Assembly (NCBI GenBank): GCA_030043285.1
Contig: JASHXZ010000760.1
Span: forward strand, 1-9,594
Direction: 5' to 3'
Origin: Xanthobacteraceae bacterium
Lineage (GTDB): Bacteria; Pseudomonadota; Alphaproteobacteria; Rhizobiales; Xanthobacteraceae
Length of the DNA: 9,594 bases
Positions 1 through 5,692 of the stretch are shown in pieces (the first letter of the stretch is position 1; the number at the start of each line of letters is the position of its first letter). Position numbers and translations under genes: made by a program. Under the pieces are notes generated by a model that saw nothing but the letters and a program-made list of their open reading frames with translations, was not told where the DNA came from and made no database searches.

Positions 1-71
1 ATTACGGCCGCAATTATTACGCCGTGTACTTCGCCGACCCCGACGGCATGAAGCTCGAAGCCATGATCTGA
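1..71 (+). CDS. VOC (glyoxalase/bleomycin-resistance fold) family protein, 3' end only
   Basis: Only the last 22 complete codons are in the window (frame from base 3), ending in TGA at 69-71. The visible residues include YYAVYFADPDGMKLEAMI. This matches the last strand of vicinal-oxygen-chelate fold proteins: a hydrophobic strand, a D-P-D-G turn, then K-L-E, whose Glu is usually a metal ligand. The family includes glyoxalases, extradiol dioxygenases and fosfomycin or bleomycin resistance proteins, so the substrate cannot be given. The frame after TGA stays open for 15 more codons and encodes a lysine- and arginine-rich tail ending at TAA 117-119, described as a finding. The family call is fairly secure; the specific function is unknown. 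Confidence 0.75.
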   Translation, partial: YGRNYYAVYFADPDGMKLEAMI

Positions 72-103
72 GCCCCGCCGAAGAAACAGCGCAAGCCGAA
101 AGC

Positions 104-141
104 AAGGAAGAAAAAGTAAACGCATTACGTCTTCCTTTCTT
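104..141 (+). terminator. possible weak intrinsic terminator after the VOC gene
   Basis: An 8-bp perfect inverted repeat (AAGGAAGA at 104-111, TCTTCCTT at 130-137) encloses an 18-nt loop and is followed by a T-rich TCTT. It lies just downstream of the VOC gene stop. The stem is A/G-rich and the T tract is interrupted, so it is a weak candidate. Its left arm overlaps the lysine-rich codons that follow the stop. Confidence 0.3.
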
Positions 142-160
142 GGCGCGCACCGCCTCATTT

Positions 161-257
161 CCTCATCCTGAGGTGCGCGCCTTCGGCGCGCCTCGAAGGA
201 TGCTGGCCCCGGCGCCTCGGCCTACATCCTTCGAGGCTCGCTGCGCTCGCACCTCAG
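161..257. repeat. REP/MITE-like palindromic repeat, copy 1 (right end truncated)
   Basis: The 97-bp element starts CCTCATCCTGAGGTGCGCGC and ends GCTCGCACCTCAG. It contains internal complementary arms (CCTCGAAGGATG and CATCCTTCGAGG) and a GC-rich centre, CCCCGGCGCCTCGGCCT. A longer copy lies at 3013-3123. The centre and the right inner arm are almost identical, while the left arm differs in the spacer between the outer and inner palindromes. Copy 1 lacks the terminal GATGAGG that would complete the outer palindrome, so it looks truncated at its right end. I recall elements of this type being scattered through Bradyrhizobium-like genomes; that is memory and not a search. Confidence 0.75.
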
Positions 258-403
258 TGAACGGAAGGCAAAGCTCTCTCGTTCTCGCGATGCGGTTTTT
301 GCATCCGAGGTCTCGGCACGGCACGGCACGAAACGTTGCCTCCCGGGCAAATAAAATGAGGGAGGCGGAGCGCCGACAGGCGCGTAGTCAAGAGCCGCGC
401 CAC

Positions 404-491
404 GCGTTGCGACGTTACCGTCCCAACACGCTTCGGGCGCGGCGCGCGCCAAGCATTACGACGTTACCGCCGCAATGCGCTTCGGGCGCGC
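404..491. repeat. diverged direct repeat, two 39-bp units at 49-bp spacing
   Basis: The units at 404-442 and 453-491 share the cores CGACGTTACCG and CGCTTCGGGCGCG and match at about 32 of 39 positions by eye. The 10 bases between them are GC-rich. No coding or regulatory role is evident. It may be a small tandem duplication or part of a larger dispersed repeat. Confidence 0.5.
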
Positions 492-943
492 TCGCCTCTC
501 GGCGCTCCGTCGCGGCACTCGCCAGGCTGTTACCTCTGGCTCAGCTTCGGGCTGCGCTTACCGGAATCCGCAGCAGCTTTAGGCCGCTGCAAACCCCTTT
601 TACTAGCGAAGCTCCTCGCGTCCCGATCGTAGTGTCGGGCTGGCAGGGTCCGAAGCCGCTCGGGAGCGAAAGTGTGTGGCTTTCGCGCGCAGGCACCGCA
701 CTCGCTTCCGCCTTACAGGAGCACCCTCGCGAAGGCATCCCTCAGGAGCGAGCGGCGTCGCCTTTTAGTGGCCGCGCCGAAGGTGTCAACATTTTTCCCT
801 TAACAGCAGAACAGCCGTTGATTCTACGGCGTTTTTTCTTTTTCGCTTTCGCCATCGACGCCGGGCGCTCGCGGCGTGATTCGCATAGCCTCATCTAACC
901 CTCGGATTTCGCGGCGCAAAATCCAGGGAATCATGTGCGCGGT

Positions 944-973
944 CGCCCGGCTCTCGCTCGCTCAAGCCGGGCG
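944..973 (-). terminator. GC-rich hairpin downstream of the ABM-domain gene
   Basis: A perfect 9-bp inverted repeat, CGCCCGGCT (944-952) and AGCCGGGCG (965-973), has a 12-nt loop. It lies 24 bases beyond the stop of the minus-strand gene at 998-1336, where a transcript end would be expected. There is no T tract on the minus strand, so it is not a classical intrinsic terminator and may instead protect an mRNA 3' end. Confidence 0.35.
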
Positions 974-997
974 AGTTGGTGTGCGTTGGGGACAGGA

Positions 998-1336
998 TCA
1001 GAGCAACGCGTATTGCGCGCGTTCGCGCTTGGCCAGGAGCGCGAGCGCTTGACCCGCGATGTATGTCTTAAAATGCAGGCTTTCCTGGTGCGCCTTGAAG
1101 GCTGCTTCATCCCGAAACAGTTCGTAGAACAGAAATTGCGCGGGGTTGTCCTTGTTTCTTCCGATCAGAAACAGTTTCACGCCGGGCTCACTTTGCGCTT
1201 GCGGCAAGAAGCGATCGAGGATGTCGGCGACGTTGTCGGCCTGTCCCTCGTTCGCCTCCCACTGCGCGACAACCAATAGTCCTTCGCCGCTAACGGCGTC
1301 GGCGATGGTCGTCTTGTTTGACGGATATCCAGCCAT
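998..1336 (-). CDS. ABM-domain protein (putative quinol monooxygenase family)
   Basis: This is a 112-residue protein. Residues about 20-93 fit an antibiotic biosynthesis monooxygenase domain of the dimeric alpha/beta barrel fold. It has a first strand LLVVAQW, a helix with DILDRFLPQAQ, then P-G-V-K-L-F and FLFYELF-D-EAAF-AH-ES-HF. The E-x-F-x-D-x-x-A-x-x-x-H pattern (Glu72 to His83) and a following His88 are typical of this family. Members oxidise quinols or polyketide intermediates without a metal or flavin, but many remain uncharacterised. The ATG at 1336 is preceded by GAGGAG with a 5-base spacing, which supports this start and the usual family length of about 100 residues. It appears monocistronic, with repeat-rich DNA on both sides. 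Family confident; substrate unknown. Confidence 0.85.
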   Translation of the reverse strand: MAGYPSNKTTIADAVSGEGLLVVAQWEANEGQADNVADILDRFLPQAQSEPGVKLFLIGRNKDNPAQFLFYELFRDEAAFKAHQESLHFKTYIAGQALALLAKRERAQYALL

Positions 1337-1348
1337 GTTTGCTCCTCG
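1332..1348 (-). promoter_or_regulatory. Shine-Dalgarno sequence for the ABM-domain gene
   Basis: On the minus strand GAGGAG is followed by CAAAC and then the ATG at 1336-1334. It is one of the clearest ribosome binding sites in the window and fixes the start of this gene. Confidence 0.7.
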
Positions 1349-1482
1349 CTGTTTGAGACGCAGTCGTCGACGGCAAGCGTGGCTGCCGCGCCCGATCCGC
1401 GCGGCCCATATAGCTGCTGTTCAGAGAGTTTTGCTTCGGCGAAGATCGAAGTATCAATTTCGTGATAGTTCGATTTACACCT

Positions 1483-1567
1483 CGTAGGATGGGTTGAGCG
1501 GAGCGAAACCCATCATAGGGCGTCGAAGCTGCATGATGGGTTTCGCAAGGGCTCAACCCATCCTACG
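1483..1567. repeat. 85-bp double palindrome (GTAGGATGGGTT-type repeat)
   Basis: The outer arms CGTAGGATGGGTTGAGC (1483-1499) and its exact complement (1551-1567) pair over 17 bp. The inner arms GCGAAACCCATCAT (1503-1516) and ATGATGGGTTTCGC (1533-1546) pair over 14 bp around a 16-nt loop. The octamer GATGGGTT occurs four times in alternating orientation, at 1488, 1507, 1535 and 1555. I recall repeats with GTAGGATGGGTT ends and inner AACCCATC in many bacterial genomes. It lies entirely in noncoding DNA. Confidence 0.8.
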
Positions 1568-1695
1568 CGCTGAGCATCTAAGGTATCTCGCCCGCGCGCA
1601 TACCCAGAATTTCGGTACGCGCTGCAAAACCGAGACTGCGACCATGGCACGTGCAACAAGTTTTGCCGGGTCGAAAGGGCGGCGCACATTATTGT

Positions 1696-1721
1696 GCCCT
1701 CTCCCGCAAGCGGGCGAGGGC
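1696..1721. repeat. small CCCGCAAGCGGG-type palindrome
   Basis: GCCCTCTCCCG (1696-1706) pairs with CGGGCGAGGGC (1711-1721) except at one position, with loop CAAG. The core CCCGCAAGCGGG also occurs, in opposite orientation, in the palindrome inside the acyl-CoA synthetase gene at 6257-6307. The two look like members of one family. Confidence 0.6.
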
Positions 1722-1918
1722 GCGGTTATGGGCGCCGAGTGTGCTGTTCCGGGCGTTCCTTGCGAACAGGACGGCCGGCGCTTTCTTGTGCGCGTCTGGC
1801 TCGAAGTCTATCGGCAGATTGTGGAGGAGGATCGGGTCGCGGGCGGGAACGAAGAGCGGCGGCCTGCGGGGAGGGCGGGACGGTGGAACATAACGCCACC
1901 CCGTGCTATATCCAGCAA

Positions 1919-2155
1919 ATGAACCAAGCCGCTAAAGACATCTTTCGTCGTGTCGAGAGCTGGCCGCCCGAAGACCAGGAAGAGCTGGCCGAGCTCGCCC
2001 GCGAGATCGAGGCGCGCCGTAGTGGCGTGTATCGCCTCTCGGAGGATGAACGCGCAGCGCTGGCGGAAAGTGCCGCTGACGCAAGGGCGGGCCGGTTCGC
2101 GACCGACGGTGAGATCGCTGCAATTTTCAAGAAGGCACGCGCGCCGCGGGCATGA
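1919..2155 (+). CDS. antitoxin of a type II toxin-antitoxin pair
   Basis: This is a 78-residue acidic and helical protein. Its identity rests mainly on position: its TGA overlaps the ATG of a ParE/RelE-type toxin gene (ATGA at 2152-2155), the usual antitoxin-toxin arrangement. The N-terminal half (DIFRRVESWPPEDQEELAEL) is a predicted helix. The C-terminal half, with LSEDERAALAES, then DARAGRFATDGEIAAIF, resembles the toxin-wrapping C-termini of RelB/ParD-like antitoxins. The frame is open upstream to 1694, but the ATG at 1919 is preferred because the upstream residues are arginine-rich, include a repeat hairpin and resemble no protein. No Shine-Dalgarno is seen before 1919, so translation may start on a very short leader. 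It should neutralise the toxin and repress the operon; the DNA-binding fold is not identified. Confidence 0.75.
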   Translation: MNQAAKDIFRRVESWPPEDQEELAELAREIEARRSGVYRLSEDERAALAESAADARAGRFATDGEIAAIFKKARAPRA

Positions 2156-2439
2156 AAATCCGGTACACGGCCACTGCGCGCCGCGAATTAAGCGAGGCGG
2201 TCGAGTATCTGCTTGAGCATGCGCCGCACGTGGCCGGCGATTTTGCGGACAGCATCGAGCAAGCCGGCGCCGAGCCTCTGCGTAATCCGTACTCGGCGCA
2301 AGAGACCGAGCTGCGCGGCATCCGGCGCAAGTATATCCATCGTTTCCGCTACGGGTTATTCTACATGGTGGACGAAGCCGCGGACGAGTTGATCGTTATG
2401 AACATCCGGCACGTGGTCCGCCGCTGGCCCTGGGAGTAA
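2152..2439 (+). CDS. ParE/RelE-superfamily toxin
   Basis: This 95-residue protein has the standard length and pattern of the superfamily. It starts KIRYTATARREL, followed by a helix containing AVEYLLEH, then a helix with FADSIEQA, the P-Y turn near residue 47, and ELRGIRRKYIHRFRYGLFYMVDEAADELIVMNIRHVVRRW. The arginine-rich strand and the final I-x-H-x-x-R are characteristic. Family members either poison DNA gyrase (ParE) or cleave ribosome-bound mRNA (RelE). The lack of a clear RelE catalytic set makes the ParE-like side more likely, which is inference. It overlaps the antitoxin by 4 nt, and only 5 nt separate its stop from the dioxygenase gene. Confidence 0.85.
   Translation: MKIRYTATARRELSEAVEYLLEHAPHVAGDFADSIEQAGAEPLRNPYSAQETELRGIRRKYIHRFRYGLFYMVDEAADELIVMNIRHVVRRWPWE
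2432..2436 (+). promoter_or_regulatory. Shine-Dalgarno GGGAG for the dioxygenase, inside the toxin 3' end
   Basis: GGGAG lies 8 nt before the ATG at 2445 and overlaps the last toxin codons. It supports the 2445 start and suggests that dioxygenase translation is coupled to that of the toxin. Confidence 0.6.
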
Positions 2440-2444
2440 CCGTC

Positions 2445-2981
2445 ATGCTGTTCACTATTCCGTCGATCGAGATGCCGAACGTCGACCTCGAGGGCATCAT
2501 GCGGCGCCTGATCGAGACCGGTAAGCGGACGCATCAGTTGTGGCTGACGGCCGACTCCATGGCGTTTATTGCGCGTGGCCGCGAGTACCGCAGCGAATTT
2601 CATGTCAATCCGAGCTATGAGATTCAATATTCGCTGCGTGGCGAGCTGAAGCTGCACTATCGGACGGCGGAGGGCGTCGAAAAGATCGCGGTCGTGCCCG
2701 AGGGCTCCTGCCTGTTCCAGCCGCCGTTCGTGCCGCATTCGCCGCGCTTTGCGCCGGACGCCTTTCAGCTCGTTGTCGAGCGCGCCAGGAAACCCGGCGA
2801 GATCGACCGCTTCTATTGGTTCTGCCCGCAGTGCGACGAGTTCCTCCATGAAGAGAGCTACGCCGTGGATGATTATCGCGCCGATCCCGTCACCCAGGCC
2901 TATCGCAATTTTTACAACTCGGAAGAATTCCGCACCTGCAAGACGTGCGGCACGATCATGCCCGCGCCGGCGTCGTTGTGA
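2445..2981 (+). CDS. 3-hydroxyanthranilate 3,4-dioxygenase-like cupin with rubredoxin-type Cys4 site
   Basis: This 178-residue protein has the length of bacterial 3-hydroxyanthranilate dioxygenases, which cleave 3-hydroxyanthranilate to 2-amino-3-carboxymuconate semialdehyde. The cupin iron ligands align as His53, Glu59 and His98. Arg49 matches the substrate-binding Arg, and Glu112 the catalytic Glu, of the Cupriavidus enzyme (Arg47, His51, Glu57, His95, Arg99, Glu110). The C-terminal CPQC (127-130) and CKTC (165-168) match its second, rubredoxin-like iron site. The segment after His98 is one residue shorter, so Arg101 sits at +3 instead of +4. The N-terminus is divergent. No other kynurenine or nitrobenzoate pathway genes are present, so another aminophenol or ortho-substituted phenol substrate is possible. 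It is third in an apparent operon behind the antitoxin and toxin. Family strong, substrate uncertain. Confidence 0.8.
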   Translation: MLFTIPSIEMPNVDLEGIMRRLIETGKRTHQLWLTADSMAFIARGREYRSEFHVNPSYEIQYSLRGELKLHYRTAEGVEKIAVVPEGSCLFQPPFVPHSPRFAPDAFQLVVERARKPGEIDRFYWFCPQCDEFLHEESYAVDDYRADPVTQAYRNFYNSEEFRTCKTCGTIMPAPASL

Positions 2982-3012
2982 TGTAAACAGCTTTTTGGCG
3001 CTGACTCATTTT

Positions 3013-3123
3013 CCTCACCCTGAGGTGCTCGGCGCGAAGCGCCGAGCCTCGAAGGGCGAGGCCCCGGCGCCTCGGCCTGCATCCTTCGAGGCTCGCGCTG
3101 CGCGCGAGCACCTCAGGATGAGG
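3013..3123. repeat. REP/MITE-like palindromic repeat, copy 2 (complete)
   Basis: In this 111-bp element the outer ends CCTCACCCTGAGGTGCTC and GAGCACCTCAGGATGAGG pair with one mismatch, and the inner arms GAGCCTCGAAGG and CCTTCGAGGCTC pair exactly. A side hairpin, GGCGCGAAGCGCC, and a GC-rich centre shared with copy 1 make it cruciform-like. It lies between the convergent dioxygenase and diguanylate cyclase genes, where it could also stabilise or end transcripts. Confidence 0.8.
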
Positions 3124-3190
3124 TTCAAAACTGCAAGTGAACTAGCAAAAAGTTGCGATCGACGGCGTAGCGCGACCAGAAATGGTCAGA

Positions 3191-4879
3191 TCACGACGCC
3201 ATGCTGAACGGCACCGGGGCGTGGGCGACGACGGCGTTGCGCCCGCCGCGCTTGGCGGCGTAGAGCGCGGTGTCGGCGGCTTCGACCAGTTCGGCGGCGG
3301 GCAGGCCTTTTTCCGGCACCAGCGCCTCGACCCCGATGCTGATGGTGACGAGACGGCTCGGCGACTCGGCGTGGGTGATCATGAGGTCCTCGATCGCCTT
3401 GCGCGCCTCTTCGGCGAGCGCCGCCGCCCGCGCCAGATCGAGGCCGGGCAACAGCAGCGCGAACTCCTCGCCGCCGTAGCGCGCCACCAGCACCGCCTCT
3501 TCGAGCGTGACCAGCGACAGCGTTTCGCCAACCGCGCGCAGACAGGTGTCGCCGGCCACATGGCCGTAGCGGTCGTTGTAGAGCTTGAAATGATCGATAT
3601 CGATCATCATCAGCGCCAGCGGCTTGCGGCTCTCCGCGGCGTGCTGCCAGGCGCTTTGCAGCTCGCGGTCGAAGCCGCGGCGGTTGGCGAGCCCGGTCAA
3701 GCCATCGAGGCTGGCGAGCTCGTCGAGGTGCTGATTGGCGATTTGCAGCTCTTCCTCGCGGCGGGCGAGCTTGTCGGCCATGTCGTCGAAGGCGCTGGCC
3801 AGCGGCTTGAATTCGGCGACCCAGCGCTCGTCGCTGGCGCGCACGTGCAGATCGCCGCGGCCGAACCGTCCTACGGTTCGGGTCAAGGAGCGGATCGGGC
3901 GCACGATCAGCTGCTCGCCGCCGAACCAGGTGAGAAGAAGAACGAGCGCGCCGATCAGCGCCAACTGCAAATAGCCGATGCCCATGTCGCGGTCGATGTC
4001 GGCCTGGACCGCAGCCTGGTCCAGCCCGACCACAAGGCGCGCATCGGTCCACGGCACGCGCACATAGGCGAAAATGTTCTGGCCGCCGTCGAGGCCGGCG
4101 CCCGTCAGCGCGCCTTGGTCGTGGGCCAGCATGGCGCGCACCATGGCGCGGTCGGCAAAGCGCTTGCCGACGAAGCTTTCCAGATTTGTCGAAGCCGCCG
4201 CCAAGGTGCCGCTGCCGTCGATCAGCAGGAACGACGCGCCCGGGTGTTGCGTCGCGGTCGCGGCGAGTTCGCCGATCCAATCGAGATTGATCGCCGCCAG
4301 CACGACGCCGACGACAGTGCCATCGGGTTTGATCGCCGGCAGCGTGGCAAACATCGTCGGCGGCCCGTCCAGCCGCCGGATCAGATAATCGCTAAGCGCA
4401 AACTCGCGCGAGTGCAGCGCATGTTGAAAGTGGGCGCGGTCGGCGACATTCAATCCGATCGCATGGGGCTCGATCGAGCAGGTGATGCGGCCGTCGGTGC
4501 CGGCGACCGACAGCGCGCGGATATACGGAACGCCGTTGCCGACGAGGTTGGTGAGATATTGATTGCATTGGTCGCGATCGAACGGCGTGCGGGCATAGAC
4601 CCGCGCCACCATCTGTAAGAGCGCCCGCACCGAGACGATGATCTGGTCCTGCGCATCGGCGCCGCGCCGCGCCAGCTCGATGAGCTGGGCGTGGGCGTGC
4701 GCGGTGCGTTCGGCGCGCGCGCCCTCGATGGTGTGAACCCGCTCGAACATCAGCGGCGCCACGGCGAGCAGCGCCAGCACGATCAGGCGCGCGCGGATGC
4801 TCAGCGTCGGCCGCTCGCGCCGCAACGGCTTGCGCTGCGCCTTCGCAGACTTGTTGGGAAACGCGACCCCGTCCGGCAT
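3191..4879 (-). CDS. membrane sensor diguanylate cyclase (periplasmic sensor, HAMP, GGDEF)
   Basis: This 562-residue inner-membrane protein is predicted to make cyclic di-GMP from two GTP. A basic N-terminus precedes membrane segment 1 (about 28-46). Residues about 50-300 look like a periplasmic Cache-type sensor, with YIRALSVAGTDGRI and GVVLAAINLDWI segments. Segment 2 is about 302-320, a HAMP linker (RPIRSLTRTVGRFGRGDL onwards) follows at about 325-376, then a GGDEF domain at 386-555. The domain has DGLTGLANRR (392-401), IDIDHFK-YND-YGH-AGD (426-444) and an intact active-site GGEEF (469-473). The usual inhibitory RxxD site upstream of GGEEF is absent; the aligned residues are EEAV. The ATG at 4879 follows GAGGGCGGAAG. 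It is transcribed divergently from yggS. Ligand and target process are unknown. Confidence 0.93.
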   Translation of the reverse strand: MPDGVAFPNKSAKAQRKPLRRERPTLSIRARLIVLALLAVAPLMFERVHTIEGARAERTAHAHAQLIELARRGADAQDQIIVSVRALLQMVARVYARTPFDRDQCNQYLTNLVGNGVPYIRALSVAGTDGRITCSIEPHAIGLNVADRAHFQHALHSREFALSDYLIRRLDGPPTMFATLPAIKPDGTVVGVVLAAINLDWIGELAATATQHPGASFLLIDGSGTLAAASTNLESFVGKRFADRAMVRAMLAHDQGALTGAGLDGGQNIFAYVRVPWTDARLVVGLDQAAVQADIDRDMGIGYLQLALIGALVLLLTWFGGEQLIVRPIRSLTRTVGRFGRGDLHVRASDERWVAEFKPLASAFDDMADKLARREEELQIANQHLDELASLDGLTGLANRRGFDRELQSAWQHAAESRKPLALMMIDIDHFKLYNDRYGHVAGDTCLRAVGETLSLVTLEEAVLVARYGGEEFALLLPGLDLARAAALAEEARKAIEDLMITHAESPSRLVTISIGVEALVPEKGLPAAELVEAADTALYAAKRGGRNAVVAHAPVPFSMAS

Positions 4880-4988
4880 CTTCCGCCCTCAGCCCCGTTT
4901 CGCAACTTAGCCGAGAGACGTAAAAATGCTCTTCGTTGGATCGGCGCAATTTGATAGAAAACCGCGGAATGTTTACGCAGTGGCAACC
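4880..4988. promoter_or_regulatory. divergent intergenic region, cyclase gene and yggS
   Basis: These 109 bases separate the start of the diguanylate cyclase (minus) from that of yggS (plus), so promoters for both should lie here. It is more A+T-rich than the flanking genes around 4920-4975. No convincing -35/-10 pair could be picked by eye for either direction. Confidence 0.4.
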
Positions 4989-5660
4989 ATGAATCCGCAT
5001 GCCGGCCTCGCCGAGGTGCGCCGCGAGATCGAAGCCGCCTGCCGCGACGCCGGGCGCGATCCGGCCGGCGTCACGCTCGTTGCCATCGCGAAGACGTTCG
5101 ATGCCGCGGCGATCGAGCCGGTGATCGACGCCGGCCAGCGTGTGTTCGGCGAGAACCGCGTGCAGGAGGCGAAGGCGAAATGGCCGCCGCTTTTGGCGCG
5201 CCATCGCGCCATCGAACTGCACCTGGTCGGGCCGCTGCAATCCAACAAGGCGCGCGATGCGGTGGCGCTGTTCGACGCCATCCATTCGCTCGACCGCGAC
5301 AGTTTGGCGGGAGCGCTCGCCAAGGAAATCGCGCGCCAATCGCGCCGGCCTGCGCTGTTCGTCGAGATCAATACCGGCGCCGAGGCGCAGAAATCCGGCG
5401 TCACGCCGCAGGACGCCGACGCCTTCATCGGCGCCTGCCGCGAGCGTCATGGCCTCGCGATCGCCGGCCTGATGTGCATCCCGCCGTTCGACGAAGCGCC
5501 GGCGCCGCATTTCGCGCTGACTGCGCAGATCGCGCGGCGCAATGGGCTTGCGCTGCTGTCGATGGGCATGAGCGCCGATTTCAAGATCGCGATCGCATTC
5601 GGCGCCACCCACGTGCGCGTCGGCACCGCGATTTTCGGCGCGCGGACGAAGGCGCCGTAG
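4989..5660 (+). CDS. yggS: YggS/PROSC-family PLP-binding protein
   Basis: From the ATG at 4989 the protein has 223 residues, the usual length for this family of single-domain, alanine-racemase-fold proteins that bind pyridoxal phosphate and buffer its supply; they have no accepted enzyme activity. Lys35 in LVAIAKTF is the expected PLP lysine. Other family signatures are FGENRVQEA, HLVGPLQSNKAR, and SMGMSADFKIAI followed by GATHVRVGTAIFG, which forms the phosphate-binding end. The frame is open to 4926 and a GTG lies at 4980. The 4989 start is chosen by family length because the extra upstream residues do not resemble the family; no strong Shine-Dalgarno distinguishes them. In other proteobacteria the gene often lies near proC or cell-division genes, but here it stands alone. 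Confidence 0.93.
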   Translation: MNPHAGLAEVRREIEAACRDAGRDPAGVTLVAIAKTFDAAAIEPVIDAGQRVFGENRVQEAKAKWPPLLARHRAIELHLVGPLQSNKARDAVALFDAIHSLDRDSLAGALAKEIARQSRRPALFVEINTGAEAQKSGVTPQDADAFIGACRERHGLAIAGLMCIPPFDEAPAPHFALTAQIARRNGLALLSMGMSADFKIAIAFGATHVRVGTAIFGARTKAP

Positions 5661-5692
5661 CCCCTATCCTATAAATTTGTTGATCAGAGAAA

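Larger units (their letters stand above)
120..997. other. gene-poor region with repeats, about 880 bp
   Basis: I see no credible gene here. The long plus-strand frame at 140-898 starts with TTG, runs through the repeat at 161-257, is arginine- and alanine-rich without recognisable domains, and is probably a GC-driven artefact. The stretch contains the palindromic repeat, a diverged 39-bp direct repeat (404-442 and 453-491), short hairpins, an A/T-richer patch near 786-846, and a strong GC hairpin at 944-973. No tRNA, transposase or convincing regulatory RNA was recognised. It may be degraded accessory DNA or accumulated noncoding repeats. Confidence 0.6.
1337..1918. other. gene-poor intergenic region, about 580 bp
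   Basis: It lies between the start of the minus-strand ABM gene and the plus-strand antitoxin gene. It holds the 85-bp double palindrome at 1483-1567 and a smaller GC hairpin at 1696-1721. Frames that cross it (for example 1494-1922 and 1651-1893) have no recognisable domain and overlap these palindromes. Promoters for both flanking genes should lie here, but no convincing -35/-10 pair could be read. An AT-rich TATAT close to base 1906, just ahead of the antitoxin ATG, is the only weak hint. Confidence 0.55.

Noticed and set aside
222..452. Minus-strand frame of 76 codons ending in RCERSEPRRM
   Set aside because: Its C-terminal part is a translation of the repeat copy 1 arm; the peptide looks like a repeat-derived artefact.
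404..491. CRISPR-like repeat pair
   Set aside because: Only two diverged units with a 10-base gap and no cas genes; this is not a CRISPR array.
140..898. Open frame of 252 codons on the plus strand
   Set aside because: It starts with TTG, runs through the palindromic repeat at 161-257, is arginine-rich with no domain, and lies in DNA whose features are all repeats and hairpins.
1694..1918. Possible 75-residue N-terminal extension of the antitoxin
   Set aside because: The upstream residues are arginine- and glycine-rich, cover a repeat hairpin and would make the antitoxin far longer than usual.
1494..1922. Plus-strand frame crossing the intergenic region before the antitoxin
   Set aside because: It begins inside the 85-bp palindrome, crosses a second palindrome and has no recognisable domain.
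3182..4618. 478-codon plus-strand frame opposite the diguanylate cyclase
   Set aside because: It is antisense to a gene with intact GGDEF, HAMP and membrane segments; the frame is open because of high GC third positions.
4392..5612. 406-codon minus-strand frame opposite yggS and overlapping the cyclase N-terminus
   Set aside because: It covers the well-supported yggS gene on the other strand and shows no family resemblance.
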